Source: Hydrogenophaga sp. (GTDB taxonomy: Bacteria > Pseudomonadota > Gammaproteobacteria > Burkholderiales > Burkholderiaceae_C). From it: 64,000 nt of DNA. Location of the stretch: contig JACVCO010000001.1 of NCBI GenBank assembly GCA_016741995.1, forward strand, positions 208,501-272,500, read 5' to 3'. The translations under genes were made by a program, and so were the position numbers. Below are positions 37,445-45,573 of the stretch, piece by piece. Numbering within the stretch: position 1 is the stretch's first letter; each line of letters starts with the position of its first letter. Below the pieces are notes generated by a model, which did no database searches, had not been told where the DNA came from, and worked only from the letters and a program-made list of their open reading frames with translations.

Positions 37445-38842
37445 TCAGCCGAAGAAGGTGGCGCTGACCTGGAACAGCTTCTCGACCTCGCGCACCAGGC
37501 GCTTGTTCGGGATGAAGATGATGATGTGGTCGCCGGCCTCGATCAGCAGGTCGTGGTGCGGCATGAGCACTTCGGAGTCCTTGCCTTCGCCCCGCACGAT
37601 GGCACCGAAGCGCGTGCCCTGCGGCAGCTTGACCTCTTCGATGCGGCGGCCCACCAGCTTGCTGGTCTTCACGTCGCCACGCGCGATGCCTTCGAGCGCC
37701 TCGGCCGCGCCGCGGCGCAGGCTGTGCACGGCCGCCACATCGCCACGGCGGATGTGCGTGAGCAGCTCACCGATGACCGCCTGCTGCGGCGAGATGGCGA
37801 TGTCGATGGTGCTGCCCTGCATCATGTCGGCGTAGGCGCGGCGGTTGATGAGCGACATCACGCGGCGCGCGCCGAGCCGCTTGGCCAGCATGGCGGACAT
37901 GATGTTGTCCTCGTCATCGCTGGTGAGGGCCAGGAACATGTCCATCTGGCCCACGTTCTCTTCTTCGAGCAGGTCCTCGTCGGCGCCATCGCCCTGCAGG
38001 ATGAGCATGTTCGAGGGCAGCTGGCTCGCCAGGTACTCGCAGCGCCGCTTGTCGCGCTCCAGCACCTTGACCTCGCACTGCCCGGCCAGGCTGCGCGCCA
38101 GGCGCAGGCCGACCTTGCCACCGCCGGCGATCATCACGCGCTGCACGGGTTTGTCGACGTTGTGCACGGCGGCCAGCACGTCGCGGATCTTGTCGGTGTC
38201 GGCCAGCACGAAGACCTCGTCACCCGCGAGGATGCGCGTGGACGGCGTGGCTTCCATCTCGGTGTCGAGCCGGTAGAGCGCCACCACGCGCATCTCGCAG
38301 CGCGTGAAGCGTTCGCGGAACTCGCCGATGGTGTGGCCCACGAGCGCGCCACCGTGGCTGGCACGCACCGCGATCAGGCTGGCGCGGCCGTCGGCGAATT
38401 CCAGCACCTGCAGCGCCTCGGGGTAGCTGATGAGCTGGTGGATGTAGCGCGTGACCGACTCTTCCGGGCAGATCACGTGGCTGACCGAGAAGCTGGTGTG
38501 CGAGAGCAGTTCCTCGTCATCGCCTTCGGTGTACTCGGGTGAGCGCAGCCGCGCGATGGTGGTGGGCACGTTGAAGACATCGTGCGCCACCTTGCAGACC
38601 ACGAGGTTGGTTTCATCCGCCGCGGCGCAGGCGATCACCATGTCGGCGTCCTGGGCGCGGGCTTCACGCAACACCGAAGGCTGGATGCCGTTGCCGACCA
38701 CGCCGCGCAGGTCGAGCCGGTCTTCGAGCGCACGCAGCCGGGCCGGATCCATGTCGACGACGGTGATGTCGTTCTGCTCGGAGACCAGGCTCTCGGCCAC
38801 GCTTTCGCCCACGCGGCCGGCTCCGAGGATGATGATGTTCAT
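37445..38842 (-). CDS. trkA: Trk potassium uptake regulator, NAD-binding
   Basis: The cytosolic gating subunit of the Trk system, 465 residues, with two RCK modules. The first NAD-binding motif is IIILGAGRVGESVAESL at residues 3-19, and the second is VMIAGGGKVGLRLARSL near residue 235. Each is followed by an RCK-C domain (LPQGTRFGAIVRGEG in the second). NADH/NAD binding controls the TrkH pore. It is transcribed with trkH downstream. The preceding acyl-CoA dehydrogenase lies 36 bases upstream on the same strand, so read-through from the leucine block is possible. Confidence 0.95.
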   Translation of the reverse strand: MNIIILGAGRVGESVAESLVSEQNDITVVDMDPARLRALEDRLDLRGVVGNGIQPSVLREARAQDADMVIACAAADETNLVVCKVAHDVFNVPTTIARLRSPEYTEGDDEELLSHTSFSVSHVICPEESVTRYIHQLISYPEALQVLEFADGRASLIAVRASHGGALVGHTIGEFRERFTRCEMRVVALYRLDTEMEATPSTRILAGDEVFVLADTDKIRDVLAAVHNVDKPVQRVMIAGGGKVGLRLARSLAGQCEVKVLERDKRRCEYLASQLPSNMLILQGDGADEDLLEEENVGQMDMFLALTSDDEDNIMSAMLAKRLGARRVMSLINRRAYADMMQGSTIDIAISPQQAVIGELLTHIRRGDVAAVHSLRRGAAEALEGIARGDVKTSKLVGRRIEEVKLPQGTRFGAIVRGEGKDSEVLMPHHDLLIEAGDHIIIFIPNKRLVREVEKLFQVSATFFG

Positions 38843-38878
38843 GGCGGGGAATGGTAGCCCCCCGCGCCGTCCCCCGGG

Positions 38879-40009
38879 TCAGGCCAGGGCGCGCTGGATC
38901 AGGATCTTCTGTACGTCGGACGTGCCTTCGTAGATCTGGCACACGCGCACGTCGCGCCAGATGCGCTCCACCGGGAAATCGCTCACGTAGCCGTAGCCAC
39001 CGTGCACCTGGATCGCGTCGCTGCAGACGCGCTCGGCCATCTCGCTGGCGAACAGCTTGGCCATGGCGGCTTCTTTCAGGCAGGGCCGCCCGGCGTCGCG
39101 CAGGGCGGCGGCGTGGTGCACCAGGGCGCGCGCGGCCTCGATCTGCGTGGCCATGTCGGCCAGCCGAAAGCCCACCGCCTGGTGGTTGAAGATGGGTTGG
39201 CCAAAGCTTTCGCGCTCCTTGGCGTAAGCCAGCGCACACTCGAACGCACTGCGCGCCATGCCCACGCTCTGCGCGGCGATGCCGATGCGCCCGCCTTCGA
39301 GCGCGGAGAGCGCGATCTTGTAGCCCTCGCCCTCGGCACCGATGAGGTTGTCGGCCGGGATGCGGCAGTTCTCGAAGTTGATCTGCGCGGTGTCGCTGCT
39401 GTGCTGGCCCACCTTCTCTTCGAGCCGCGCCACCACATAGCCCGGTGTGCTGGTGGGCACCAGGAAGGCGCTCATGCCGCGCTTGCCGGCGGCCTTGTCG
39501 GTGACGGCGATGACGATGGCGAGGTGGCCGTGCTTGCCGCTGGTGATGAACTGCTTGACGCCGTTGAGCACGTAGTCGCCGCCCTGCTTCGTGGCGGTGG
39601 TGCGCAGCGCCGAGGCATCGGAACCCACGTGCGGCTCGGTCAGGCAGAACACGCCCAGCATCTGCCCGGCGGCCAGCGAGCGCAGCCAGCGTTCCTGTTG
39701 CTGCGCATTGCCGTAGCGCATGAGGATGGCGTTGACCGGGCAGTTGGTGACGCTGATGGCGGTGCTGGTGCCGCCATCGCCGGCGGCGATCTCTTCGAGC
39801 ACGATGGCCAGCGTCGTGTAGTCGAGCCCGGCACCACCGAGCGATTCGGGCACGCAGATGCCGTAGGCACCGAGTTCGGCCAGGCCGCGGTGGGCCTCGT
39901 GCGGAAAGTGGTGTTCCTTGTCCCACCGCGCGGCGTTGGGCCAGAGTTCGGCCTGGGAAAACGCGCGCACGGCGTCGCGAACGGCTTCCTGGTCGGGGGT
40001 GAGCAGCAT
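38879..40009 (-). CDS. Acyl-CoA dehydrogenase, short-chain type
   Basis: A 376-residue FAD enzyme of the short-chain/butyryl-CoA dehydrogenase type. Seen are CLTEPHVGSDASAL, YVLNGVKQFITSG and HGGYGYVSDFPVERIWRD; the catalytic base is Glu361 in IYEGTSDVQ, the normal position, in contrast to the enzyme at 29671. It begins immediately after the TGA of the flavin-reductase-fold gene (TGAATG), so the two are coupled. The substrate could be a short straight or branched acyl-CoA. It sits at the end of the second leucine block. Confidence 0.9.
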   Translation of the reverse strand: MLLTPDQEAVRDAVRAFSQAELWPNAARWDKEHHFPHEAHRGLAELGAYGICVPESLGGAGLDYTTLAIVLEEIAAGDGGTSTAISVTNCPVNAILMRYGNAQQQERWLRSLAAGQMLGVFCLTEPHVGSDASALRTTATKQGGDYVLNGVKQFITSGKHGHLAIVIAVTDKAAGKRGMSAFLVPTSTPGYVVARLEEKVGQHSSDTAQINFENCRIPADNLIGAEGEGYKIALSALEGGRIGIAAQSVGMARSAFECALAYAKERESFGQPIFNHQAVGFRLADMATQIEAARALVHHAAALRDAGRPCLKEAAMAKLFASEMAERVCSDAIQVHGGYGYVSDFPVERIWRDVRVCQIYEGTSDVQKILIQRALA

Positions 40010-40645
40010 TCAGGTCTCCTGGTCCGGGAGGCGTTCCCGGGCGAGTTGTGCGAGGTAGCGCGCGCGCGTGGCTTCTTCGCTCTCCAGCTCGACGGGGGTG
40101 CCGAGCTGGTCGCGGATCATCTGGTTCATGGTGGGCAGGCCGGCGCGATCGGGCCAGCGCTCGGGCGACCACAGCTTCGAGCGCATGAAGGCCTTGGCGC
40201 AGTGCAGGTAAACCTCGTGTGCGGCGACCTCGATCACCAGCGTCGGCCGCTGGCGCTCCTGCGCGAAGTGGTCGGTGAAGGCGGGCTCGTCGCGCAGGCG
40301 GGCGCGGCCGTTGATGCGCAGGGTTTCCTCGACGCCGGGCACGAGGAAGATCAGCGACAGGCGCGGATCGGCCAGCAGGTTCTCCAGTGTGTCGAGCCGG
40401 TTGTTGCCCACTGAATCGGGCAGCAGCAGGGTGTGCTCGTCGAGCACCTTCACGAAACCGGGCTCGCCGCCGCGCGGCGAGGCATCAAGCAGGCGCCCGT
40501 TCACGCCCGCGCTGGCCAGCACGCAGAACGGCGACAGCGCGATGAAGCGGCGCGCGTGCACGTCGATGCGCGCCATCTGTTTGAGCAGCGCGCGCTCGCG
40601 GGGCTGGCCGTACAGCGCGCGCAGTTCGTCGGGTGTCTGGATCAT
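40010..40645 (-). CDS. Pyridoxamine 5'-phosphate oxidase-like flavoprotein (MSMEG_1061 type)
   Basis: A 211-residue protein with the split beta-barrel of the pyridoxamine-phosphate oxidase clan. ALSPFCVLASAG and LLLPDSVGNNRLDTLENLL are the FMN-binding strands seen in the MSMEG_1061 subfamily, followed by LSLIFLVPGVEETLRINGRA. The C-terminus has AAHEVYLHCAKAFMRSKLW, typical of this group. Function is unknown; the family binds FMN or F420/heme-like cofactors. Its stop is joined to the start of the acyl-CoA dehydrogenase gene, which suggests cooperation with that enzyme. Confidence 0.82.
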   Translation of the reverse strand: MIQTPDELRALYGQPRERALLKQMARIDVHARRFIALSPFCVLASAGVNGRLLDASPRGGEPGFVKVLDEHTLLLPDSVGNNRLDTLENLLADPRLSLIFLVPGVEETLRINGRARLRDEPAFTDHFAQERQRPTLVIEVAAHEVYLHCAKAFMRSKLWSPERWPDRAGLPTMNQMIRDQLGTPVELESEEATRARYLAQLARERLPDQET

Positions 40646-40653
40646 GGGGCGTC

Positions 40654-41322
40654 TCACCAACCGTCGAAGCGGCGGCCGTCGTGGTCGAGGAACTGGCCGC
40701 GCTGCGCCGTGGTCGCGCGCGCGATGGCGGCGCGCATGTCGCTCACGCTGCGCTTCACGGTGAGCGTGGCGGACGGCCCGCCCATGTCGGTCTGCACCCA
40801 ACCGGGCGACATCGCCAGCAGGATCGCGCCGGGGTAGTTGTGCTGCGCCGAAGCCACGGCCATGTTGAGCGCGGCCTTGCTGGCGCGGTACACCCAGGCC
40901 TCGCTGTCGGACACGCTGCCGATGTGCGCCATGCCGCTGGTGATGAAAGCGAAGCGCCCCGACGCAGCCTCCACCAGCGGCGCCACCTGCGGGATGGCCT
41001 GCATGGCGCCCAGCACGTTGGTGTGCATGGCGTGGTCGAAGGCCTCGCGCGTGGGCGGTGAGCTGGCGTCCCCGTCGGGGTAGACACCCGCCACGTACAG
41101 CGCGGTGTCGATCTTCTCGCCATCGAGCTGCCACGCCAGGCCGCTCACGCTGGCGGGTTGGGCGACGTCGGTGCGCAAGGCCTCGGCGCCCAGGTCCTTG
41201 AGGCGCTGCAGGCCCGCGTCGTCGCGCGCGGTGGCGATCACGCGATCGCCCGCGGCGCGGTACTGGCGCACGAACTCGAGGCCGATGCCGCGCGAGGCGC
41301 CGATGACGAGGACAGTGCTCAC
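40654..41322 (-). CDS. Short-chain dehydrogenase/reductase
   Basis: A 222-residue SDR. The NAD(P) motif is VIGASRGIGLEFVRQY at residues 5-20. Asp in ATARDDAG may choose the cofactor. The active site has Ser in FITSGMAHIG and the YRASKAALN motif, so catalytic Tyr and Lys are present. It starts with GTG at 41322, overlapping the thiolase stop as GTGA. It ends 8 bases before the flavin-fold gene. Its activity within the acyl-CoA pathway (for example a hydroxyacyl or hydroxy acid step) is inferred only from the neighbours. Confidence 0.88.
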   Translation of the reverse strand: MSTVLVIGASRGIGLEFVRQYRAAGDRVIATARDDAGLQRLKDLGAEALRTDVAQPASVSGLAWQLDGEKIDTALYVAGVYPDGDASSPPTREAFDHAMHTNVLGAMQAIPQVAPLVEAASGRFAFITSGMAHIGSVSDSEAWVYRASKAALNMAVASAQHNYPGAILLAMSPGWVQTDMGGPSATLTVKRSVSDMRAAIARATTAQRGQFLDHDGRRFDGW

Positions 41323-42500
41323 ACCAGCTCGATGGCCATGGCCGTGGCCTCGCCACCGCCGATGCACAGCGTGGCCACGCCGCGCTTGCCGCCGCGCGCC
41401 TGCAGCGCGTGGATGAGCGTGACCAGGATGCGCGCACCGCTGGCGCCGATGGGGTGGCCCAGCGCGCAGGCACCGCCATTGACGTTGAGCTTGTCGTGCG
41501 ACACCTTGAGTTCGGCCATCAGCGCCATGGGCACCACGGCAAAGGCCTCGTTGACTTCCCACAGGTCCACGTCCTCGGCCTTCCAGCCGGTGGCGGCCAG
41601 CAGCTTCTGCGTGGCGTACACGGGCGCGGTGGTGAACCAGTTGGGTTCCTGCGCGTGCGTGGTGTGGCCCACGATGCGCGCGATCGGCTTGGCCCCCAGC
41701 TTCTTCGCGGTGGAGTCCCTGGCCAGCACCAGCGCAGCGGCGCCGTCGTTGATGGACGAACTAGACGCGGCGGTGATGGTGCCGTCTTTCTTGAACGCGG
41801 GCTTGAGCGCGGGGATCTTGTCGAGCTTGATCTTGCCGGGGCCTTCGTCCACCGAGACCACGCGCTCGCCGCTGCGGTCTTTCACGGTGACGGGGGTGAT
41901 CTCTTTCGCGAAGGCGCCGTTCTCGCTGGCGGCCTTGGCGCGCGAGACGGAGGCGGTGGCGAAGGCGTCCTGCTGTTCGCGCGTGAAGCTGTACTTGGCG
42001 GCGCAGTCTTCGCCAAAGGTGCCCATGCTGCGGCCCGGCTCGTAGGCGTCTTCCAGGCCGTCGAGCATCATGTGGTCGAAGATCTTGTCGTGGCCCATGC
42101 GGTAGCCGCCGCGGCCCTTGAGCATCAGGTAGGGCGCGTTGGTCATGCTCTCCATGCCGCCGGCCACCATCACCTGGGCGCTGCCGGCCATGAGCATGTC
42201 GTGCGCCAGCATGGTCGCCTTCATGCCCGAGCCGCACATCTTGGACAGCGTGACCGCGCCGGTGGACAGCGGCAGCCCGCCCTTGAGCGCGGCCTGGCGC
42301 GCGGGCGCCTGGCCCTGGCCGGCCATCAGGCAGTTGCCGAACAGCACCTCTTCAACCGCCTTCGGGTCGACACCGCTGCGCTCGACCGCGGCCTTGATGG
42401 CGGCGCCACCGAGGTCGTGCGCGGACAGCGCGGCGAAGTCGCCCTGAAACGCACCCATGGGTGTGCGTGCGGCGCCAAGGATGACGATGGAATCGGACAT
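41319..42500 (-). CDS. Acetyl-CoA acetyltransferase (thiolase)
   Basis: A 393-residue thiolase, complete. The acyl-carrying Cys is Cys89 in LSKMCGSGMKA, and the catalytic His349 and Cys379 lie in GGACALGHPIGASGAR and CIGGGEATAMA. It reversibly cleaves acetoacetyl-CoA to two acetyl-CoA, which would use the acetoacetate made from leucine after CoA transfer. No CoA-transferase gene lies in the window. It lies 73 bases downstream of the carbonic anhydrase gene and overlaps the SDR downstream. atoB/phbA/thlA are not separable by sequence alone. Confidence 0.92.
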   Translation of the reverse strand: MSDSIVILGAARTPMGAFQGDFAALSAHDLGGAAIKAAVERSGVDPKAVEEVLFGNCLMAGQGQAPARQAALKGGLPLSTGAVTLSKMCGSGMKATMLAHDMLMAGSAQVMVAGGMESMTNAPYLMLKGRGGYRMGHDKIFDHMMLDGLEDAYEPGRSMGTFGEDCAAKYSFTREQQDAFATASVSRAKAASENGAFAKEITPVTVKDRSGERVVSVDEGPGKIKLDKIPALKPAFKKDGTITAASSSSINDGAAALVLARDSTAKKLGAKPIARIVGHTTHAQEPNWFTTAPVYATQKLLAATGWKAEDVDLWEVNEAFAVVPMALMAELKVSHDKLNVNGGACALGHPIGASGARILVTLIHALQARGGKRGVATLCIGGGEATAMAIELV

Positions 42501-42573
42501 GGAATGCTCCTGGGTTCGGGGTGTCGGGTGAAGCGGCCGCGCACCGGCGCGCCCGCGGAAACGAAGGGCCGGC

Positions 42574-43230
42574 TCAGCGCTGGCGCATGCCGACTTCGGT
42601 GACCGCCTTGCGGTAGGCCTTGTCCACGTCGGCGTTGCCGCGCACGGTCATGAACAGGTCCTGCACCAGGCCGTCCTTCAGGCCGTAGACCCAGCCGTGC
42701 AGCACCACCGACTGGCCACGCTCCCAGGCGGCCTGCAGCACGGTCGTCTGCGCCACGTTGACCACCTGCTCGATCGCGTTGAGTTCGCACAGCGCGTCGT
42801 GGCGCTGGTCTTCGGGCAAGGCCGCCAGCAGGCCGATGTGCTTGTCGCGCACGTCCTTGATGTGGCGCAGCCAGTTGTCGGCCAGGCCGACGCGGGTGTC
42901 GCGCAGCGCGGCGAGCACACCGCCGCAACCGTAGTGGCCCACCACCATCAGGTGCTCGACCTTGAGCACGTCGACCGCGTACTGCACGGTGGACAGGCAG
43001 TTGAGATCGGTGGGCACGACCACGTTGGCCACGTTGCGGTGCACGAACACCTCGCCCGGGTCGAGCCCGGTGATCTGGTTCGCGGGCACGCGGCTGTCGG
43101 AGCAGCCGATCCACATGTAGCGGGGGCTTTGCTGCTGCGAGAGTTTGGTGAAGAAGCCCGGGCGCTCGGCTTCGACTTGCGCCGCCCAGCGCCGGTTGTG
43201 GTCCAGCAGGTGTTGAAGATCGTCGCTCAT
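42574..43230 (-). CDS. can: Beta-class carbonic anhydrase
   Basis: Interconverts CO2 and bicarbonate. The 218-residue protein has the beta-class zinc set Cys43, Asp45 (in IGCSDSRVPA), His99 and Cys102 (GHYGCGGV), with the Asp/Arg pair of the Can type. The N-terminus MSDDLQHLLDHNRRWA is typical of proteobacterial Can. It lies 37 bases after ivd, within the LiuR-controlled leucine block. Because methylcrotonyl-CoA carboxylase consumes bicarbonate, a supply role is a reasonable inference. The ATG at 43230 is followed by the normal family N-terminus. Confidence 0.94.
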   Translation of the reverse strand: MSDDLQHLLDHNRRWAAQVEAERPGFFTKLSQQQSPRYMWIGCSDSRVPANQITGLDPGEVFVHRNVANVVVPTDLNCLSTVQYAVDVLKVEHLMVVGHYGCGGVLAALRDTRVGLADNWLRHIKDVRDKHIGLLAALPEDQRHDALCELNAIEQVVNVAQTTVLQAAWERGQSVVLHGWVYGLKDGLVQDLFMTVRGNADVDKAYRKAVTEVGMRQR

Positions 43231-43267
43231 GGGGTGGAATTGTGTGCGCCCTGGCCGGGCCTGTCGT

Positions 43268-44449
43268 TCACATGGTTTCCGCGAACAGCTCGCGGCCGAT
43301 GAGCATGCGGCGGATCTCGCTCGTGCCGGCGCCGATCTCGTAGAGCTTGGCGTCGCGCCAGAGGCGGCCCAGCGGGTACTCGTTGATGTAGCCGTTGCCA
43401 CCGAAGATCTGCACGCCCTCGCCGGCCATCCAGGTGGCCTTCTCGGCCGTCCACAGGATGACGGAGGCGCAGTCCTTGCGCACCTGGCGCACGTGGTCGG
43501 TGCCCAGCATGTCGAGGTTCTTGGCCACGGTGTACGCAAAGCTGCGCGCGGCCTGCAGCACGGTGTACATGTCGGCTACCTTGCCCTGGATGAGCTGGAA
43601 CTCGCCGATGCTCTGGCCGAACTGCTTGCGGTCGTGGATGTAGGGCACCACGTTGTCCATGACGGACTGCATGATGCCCAGCGGCCCGCCGGTGAGCACG
43701 GCGCGCTCGTAGTCGAGCCCGCTCATCAGCACCTTGGCGCCCATGTTCAGGCCACCCAGGATGTTCTCGGCCGGCACTTCCACGTTCTGGAACACCAGCT
43801 CGCCGGTGTGGCTGCCGCGCATGCCGAGCTTGTCGAGCTTCTGCGCGATGCTGAAACCCTTCATGCCTTTCTCGATGAGGAAGGCCGTGACGCCGCGCGC
43901 GCCCATCTCGGGTTCGGTCTTGGCATAGACCACCAGGGTGTCGGCGTCGGGGCCGTTGGTGATCCACATCTTGCTGCCGTTGAGCAGGTAGTAGCCGCCC
44001 TTGTCTTCGGCCTTGAGCTTCATGCTGATGACGTCGGAGCCGGCGCCGGGCTCGCTCATGGCCAGCGCGCCCACGTGCTCGCCGCTGATGAGCCTGGGCA
44101 GGTACTTCTGGCGCTGCGCGTCGTTGCCGTTGCGCTTGATCTGGTTCACGCACAGGTTGGAGTGCGCGCCGTAGCTCAGGCCCACGCTCGCGCTGGCACG
44201 GCTGATCTCTTCCATCGCCACCATGTGCGCGAGGTAGCCCATGCTGGCGCCGCCGTAGGTCTCGGGCACGGTGATGCCGAGCACGCCGAGATCGCCCATC
44301 TTTCGCCACAGGTCCATGGGGAACTGGTCGCTGCGGTCGATCTCGGCGGCGCGCGGGGCGATCTCGGCCTGGGCAAAGTCGCGCACGGCGTCGCGCAGCG
44401 CGTCGATGTCGTCGCCCAACTGGAAGTTCAGGCCGGGAAGCTGGTTCAT
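43268..44449 (-). CDS. ivd: Isovaleryl-CoA dehydrogenase
   Basis: Oxidises isovaleryl-CoA to 3-methylcrotonyl-CoA in leucine degradation (also liuA). The 393-residue flavoprotein has the isovaleryl type of active site: Glu248 in [16 protein letters not shown] is the catalytic base, and at the usual C-terminal place it reads [12 protein letters not shown] with no Glu in the critical position. FAD-site motifs [10 protein letters not shown] and [13 protein letters not shown] are present. It follows the thioesterase gene and precedes the carbonic anhydrase. Confidence is high because both Glu248 and the LiuR context agree. Confidence 0.95.
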   Translation of the reverse strand: MNQLPGLNFQLGDDIDALRDAVRDFAQAEIAPRAAEIDRSDQFPMDLWRKMGDLGVLGITVPETYGGASMGYLAHMVAMEEISRASASVGLSYGAHSNLCVNQIKRNGNDAQRQKYLPRLISGEHVGALAMSEPGAGSDVISMKLKAEDKGGYYLLNGSKMWITNGPDADTLVVYAKTEPEMGARGVTAFLIEKGMKGFSIAQKLDKLGMRGSHTGELVFQNVEVPAENILGGLNMGAKVLMSGLDYERAVLTGGPLGIMQSVMDNVVPYIHDRKQFGQSIGEFQLIQGKVADMYTVLQAARSFAYTVAKNLDMLGTDHVRQVRKDCASVILWTAEKATWMAGEGVQIFGGNGYINEYPLGRLWRDAKLYEIGAGTSEIRRMLIGRELFAETM

Positions 44450-44479
44450 GGATGTCTCCGATCGGTGGGTGTGTGGGAT

Positions 44480-44938
44480 TCAGCCGCGCACGTCGTCGCG
44501 GCCCAGAACGGTCATCAGGGTGCAGCCCATGGTGGCCACGAGTTTCTCGCGCCCCTGGTGCAACGCATAGGCCCGGCCTTCGGCCACGGTCACGGTGCGG
44601 CCGGGCTTGATCACCAGGCCCTCCATGCGGAAGGACTCACCTTGCGCGGGCGCCAGCAGGTTGATCTTGAATTCGATGGTGAGCACGGCCGCTTCGGGCG
44701 GCATGAGCGAGAAACCCGCGTAGCCACAGGCCGAATCGAGCGCGGTGGACACCATGCCCGCGTGCAGGAAGCCGTGCTGCTGCGTGAGGTGCGCGGCCCA
44801 GGGGAGCGTGATCACCACGCGCCCGGGCGCGACATCGGCCAGCGTGGCACCCAACGTGACCATGGCCGCCTGGCGCGCAAAACTGGCGCGCACGCGGTCG
44901 GCGAAGTTCGGATCCTGCGGCTGGAAGGGGGTGCTCAA
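44480..44938 (-). CDS. PaaI-family acyl-CoA thioesterase
   Basis: A hot-dog-fold thioesterase of 152 residues. The PaaI/HGG motif region reads HGFLHAGMVSTALDSACGYA, in which the central HAG holds the fold's active helix. The best start is the TTG at 44938: CGGAGG lies 8 bases upstream and the protein then begins MSTPFQPQDPNFADRV. A longer frame reaches 45001 but has no ribosome site. It is the first gene after the LiuR operator/promoter and probably trims stuck acyl-CoA thioesters during isovalerate use. It precedes ivd by 30 bases. Confidence 0.85.
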   Translation of the reverse strand: MSTPFQPQDPNFADRVRASFARQAAMVTLGATLADVAPGRVVITLPWAAHLTQQHGFLHAGMVSTALDSACGYAGFSLMPPEAAVLTIEFKINLLAPAQGESFRMEGLVIKPGRTVTVAEGRAYALHQGREKLVATMGCTLMTVLGRDDVRG

Positions 44939-45008
44939 GGGGGTTGCCTCCGTGCAACGCACTGCGGTCGTTGCAATGCCGGCACTTTCGGACGGGCGCA
45001 AGCCCGCG

Positions 45009-45038
45009 ATTCTATGTTGACGTTTACGTAAACGTCAA
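45009..45038 (-). promoter_or_regulatory. LiuR operator overlapping the thioesterase-ivd promoter
   Basis: A perfect 22-bp palindrome occupies 45017-45038: TTGACGTTTAC followed directly by its reverse complement. It matches the motif described for the MerR-type leucine regulator LiuR (remembered). Read on the minus strand, its first six bases TTGACG are a good -35 box, and TAGAAT (45014-45009) is a good -10 box 18 bases further on. The operator thus fills the -35 and the spacer, as MerR-family sites do. It drives the thioesterase, ivd, carbonic anhydrase, thiolase and following genes. Confidence 0.8.
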
Positions 45039-45054
45039 TTAACCGCCGGGCGCG

Positions 45055-45459
45055 TCAGGCGGGCTTGCGTTCGACCTTGGTGAGCAGCGCGCGCGCTTCC
45101 TTCTCGTGCACCCGCACCTCGTCGAGGTTGGCCTGCAGATCGGCCATCTGCTCCTCGAGCTGGCGCCGGTGGTCGGCCAGCACGGTGAGGAACTTGCGCA
45201 ACTGTGGCCCGGTGTCGCGCGGGCTGTCGTACATGTCGATGATGTCCTTGGCCTCGGTGAGCGAGAGGCCCAGGCGCTTGGCGCGCAAGGTGAGCTTCAG
45301 GCGCGTGCGGTCGCGCGCGCTGTAGACGCGGTTGCGCCCGCCCGGGCCGTCGCGCTGGGGCTGCAGCAGGCCCATGTCTTCGTAGAAGCGGATCGCGCGG
45401 GTGGTGAGATCGAACTCGCGCGCGAGGTCGCCGATGGTGAAGGTCGGGTTGGTGGCCAT
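45055..45459 (-). CDS. liuR: MerR-family regulator of leucine/isovalerate catabolism
   Basis: A 134-residue MerR protein. FTIGDLAREFDLTTRAIRFY is the winged helix, then EDMGLLQPQRDG and RLKLTLRAKRLGLSLTEAK, which match the LiuR group. A C-terminal coiled coil (LEEQMADLQANLDEVRVHEKE) makes the dimer. No metal-binding cysteines are seen, in line with an organic or acyl-CoA effector. The neighbours (ivd and the rest of the leucine route) and the two TTGACGTTTACGT-type palindromes agree. It is divergent from a metallo-hydrolase gene and lies upstream of the ivd block on the same strand, so it probably controls itself as well. Confidence 0.9.
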   Translation of the reverse strand: MATNPTFTIGDLAREFDLTTRAIRFYEDMGLLQPQRDGPGGRNRVYSARDRTRLKLTLRAKRLGLSLTEAKDIIDMYDSPRDTGPQLRKFLTVLADHRRQLEEQMADLQANLDEVRVHEKEARALLTKVERKPA

Positions 45460-45519
45460 GTTCCGGTGTCGGGTGGCGGACAGGGGATCGCCCCGGGTGC
45501 TCCGTAGAATGCCTCTTTC

Positions 45520-45541
45520 TTGACGTTTACGTCAACGTCAA
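45520..45541. promoter_or_regulatory. Second LiuR-type operator in the liuR/metallo-hydrolase divergent gap
   Basis: TTGACGTTTAC followed by GTCAACGTCAA is a 22-bp palindrome with a single unpaired position, almost identical to the perfect one at 45017-45038. It lies 60 bases before the liuR ATG and 32 before the metallo-hydrolase ATG. It can serve both divergent genes, so autoregulation of liuR and co-regulation of the hydrolase are predicted. A TAGAAT hexamer lies at 45505-45510. Confidence 0.75.
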
Positions 45542-45573
45542 AGCGCGCGCATCTTACTGAATCCCGCCCTGCC

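Noticed and set aside
45520..45573. TTG start at 45520 for the metallo-hydrolase, adding 18 residues
   Set aside because: It falls inside the LiuR-type operator; the ATG at 45574 gives a normal family N-terminus.
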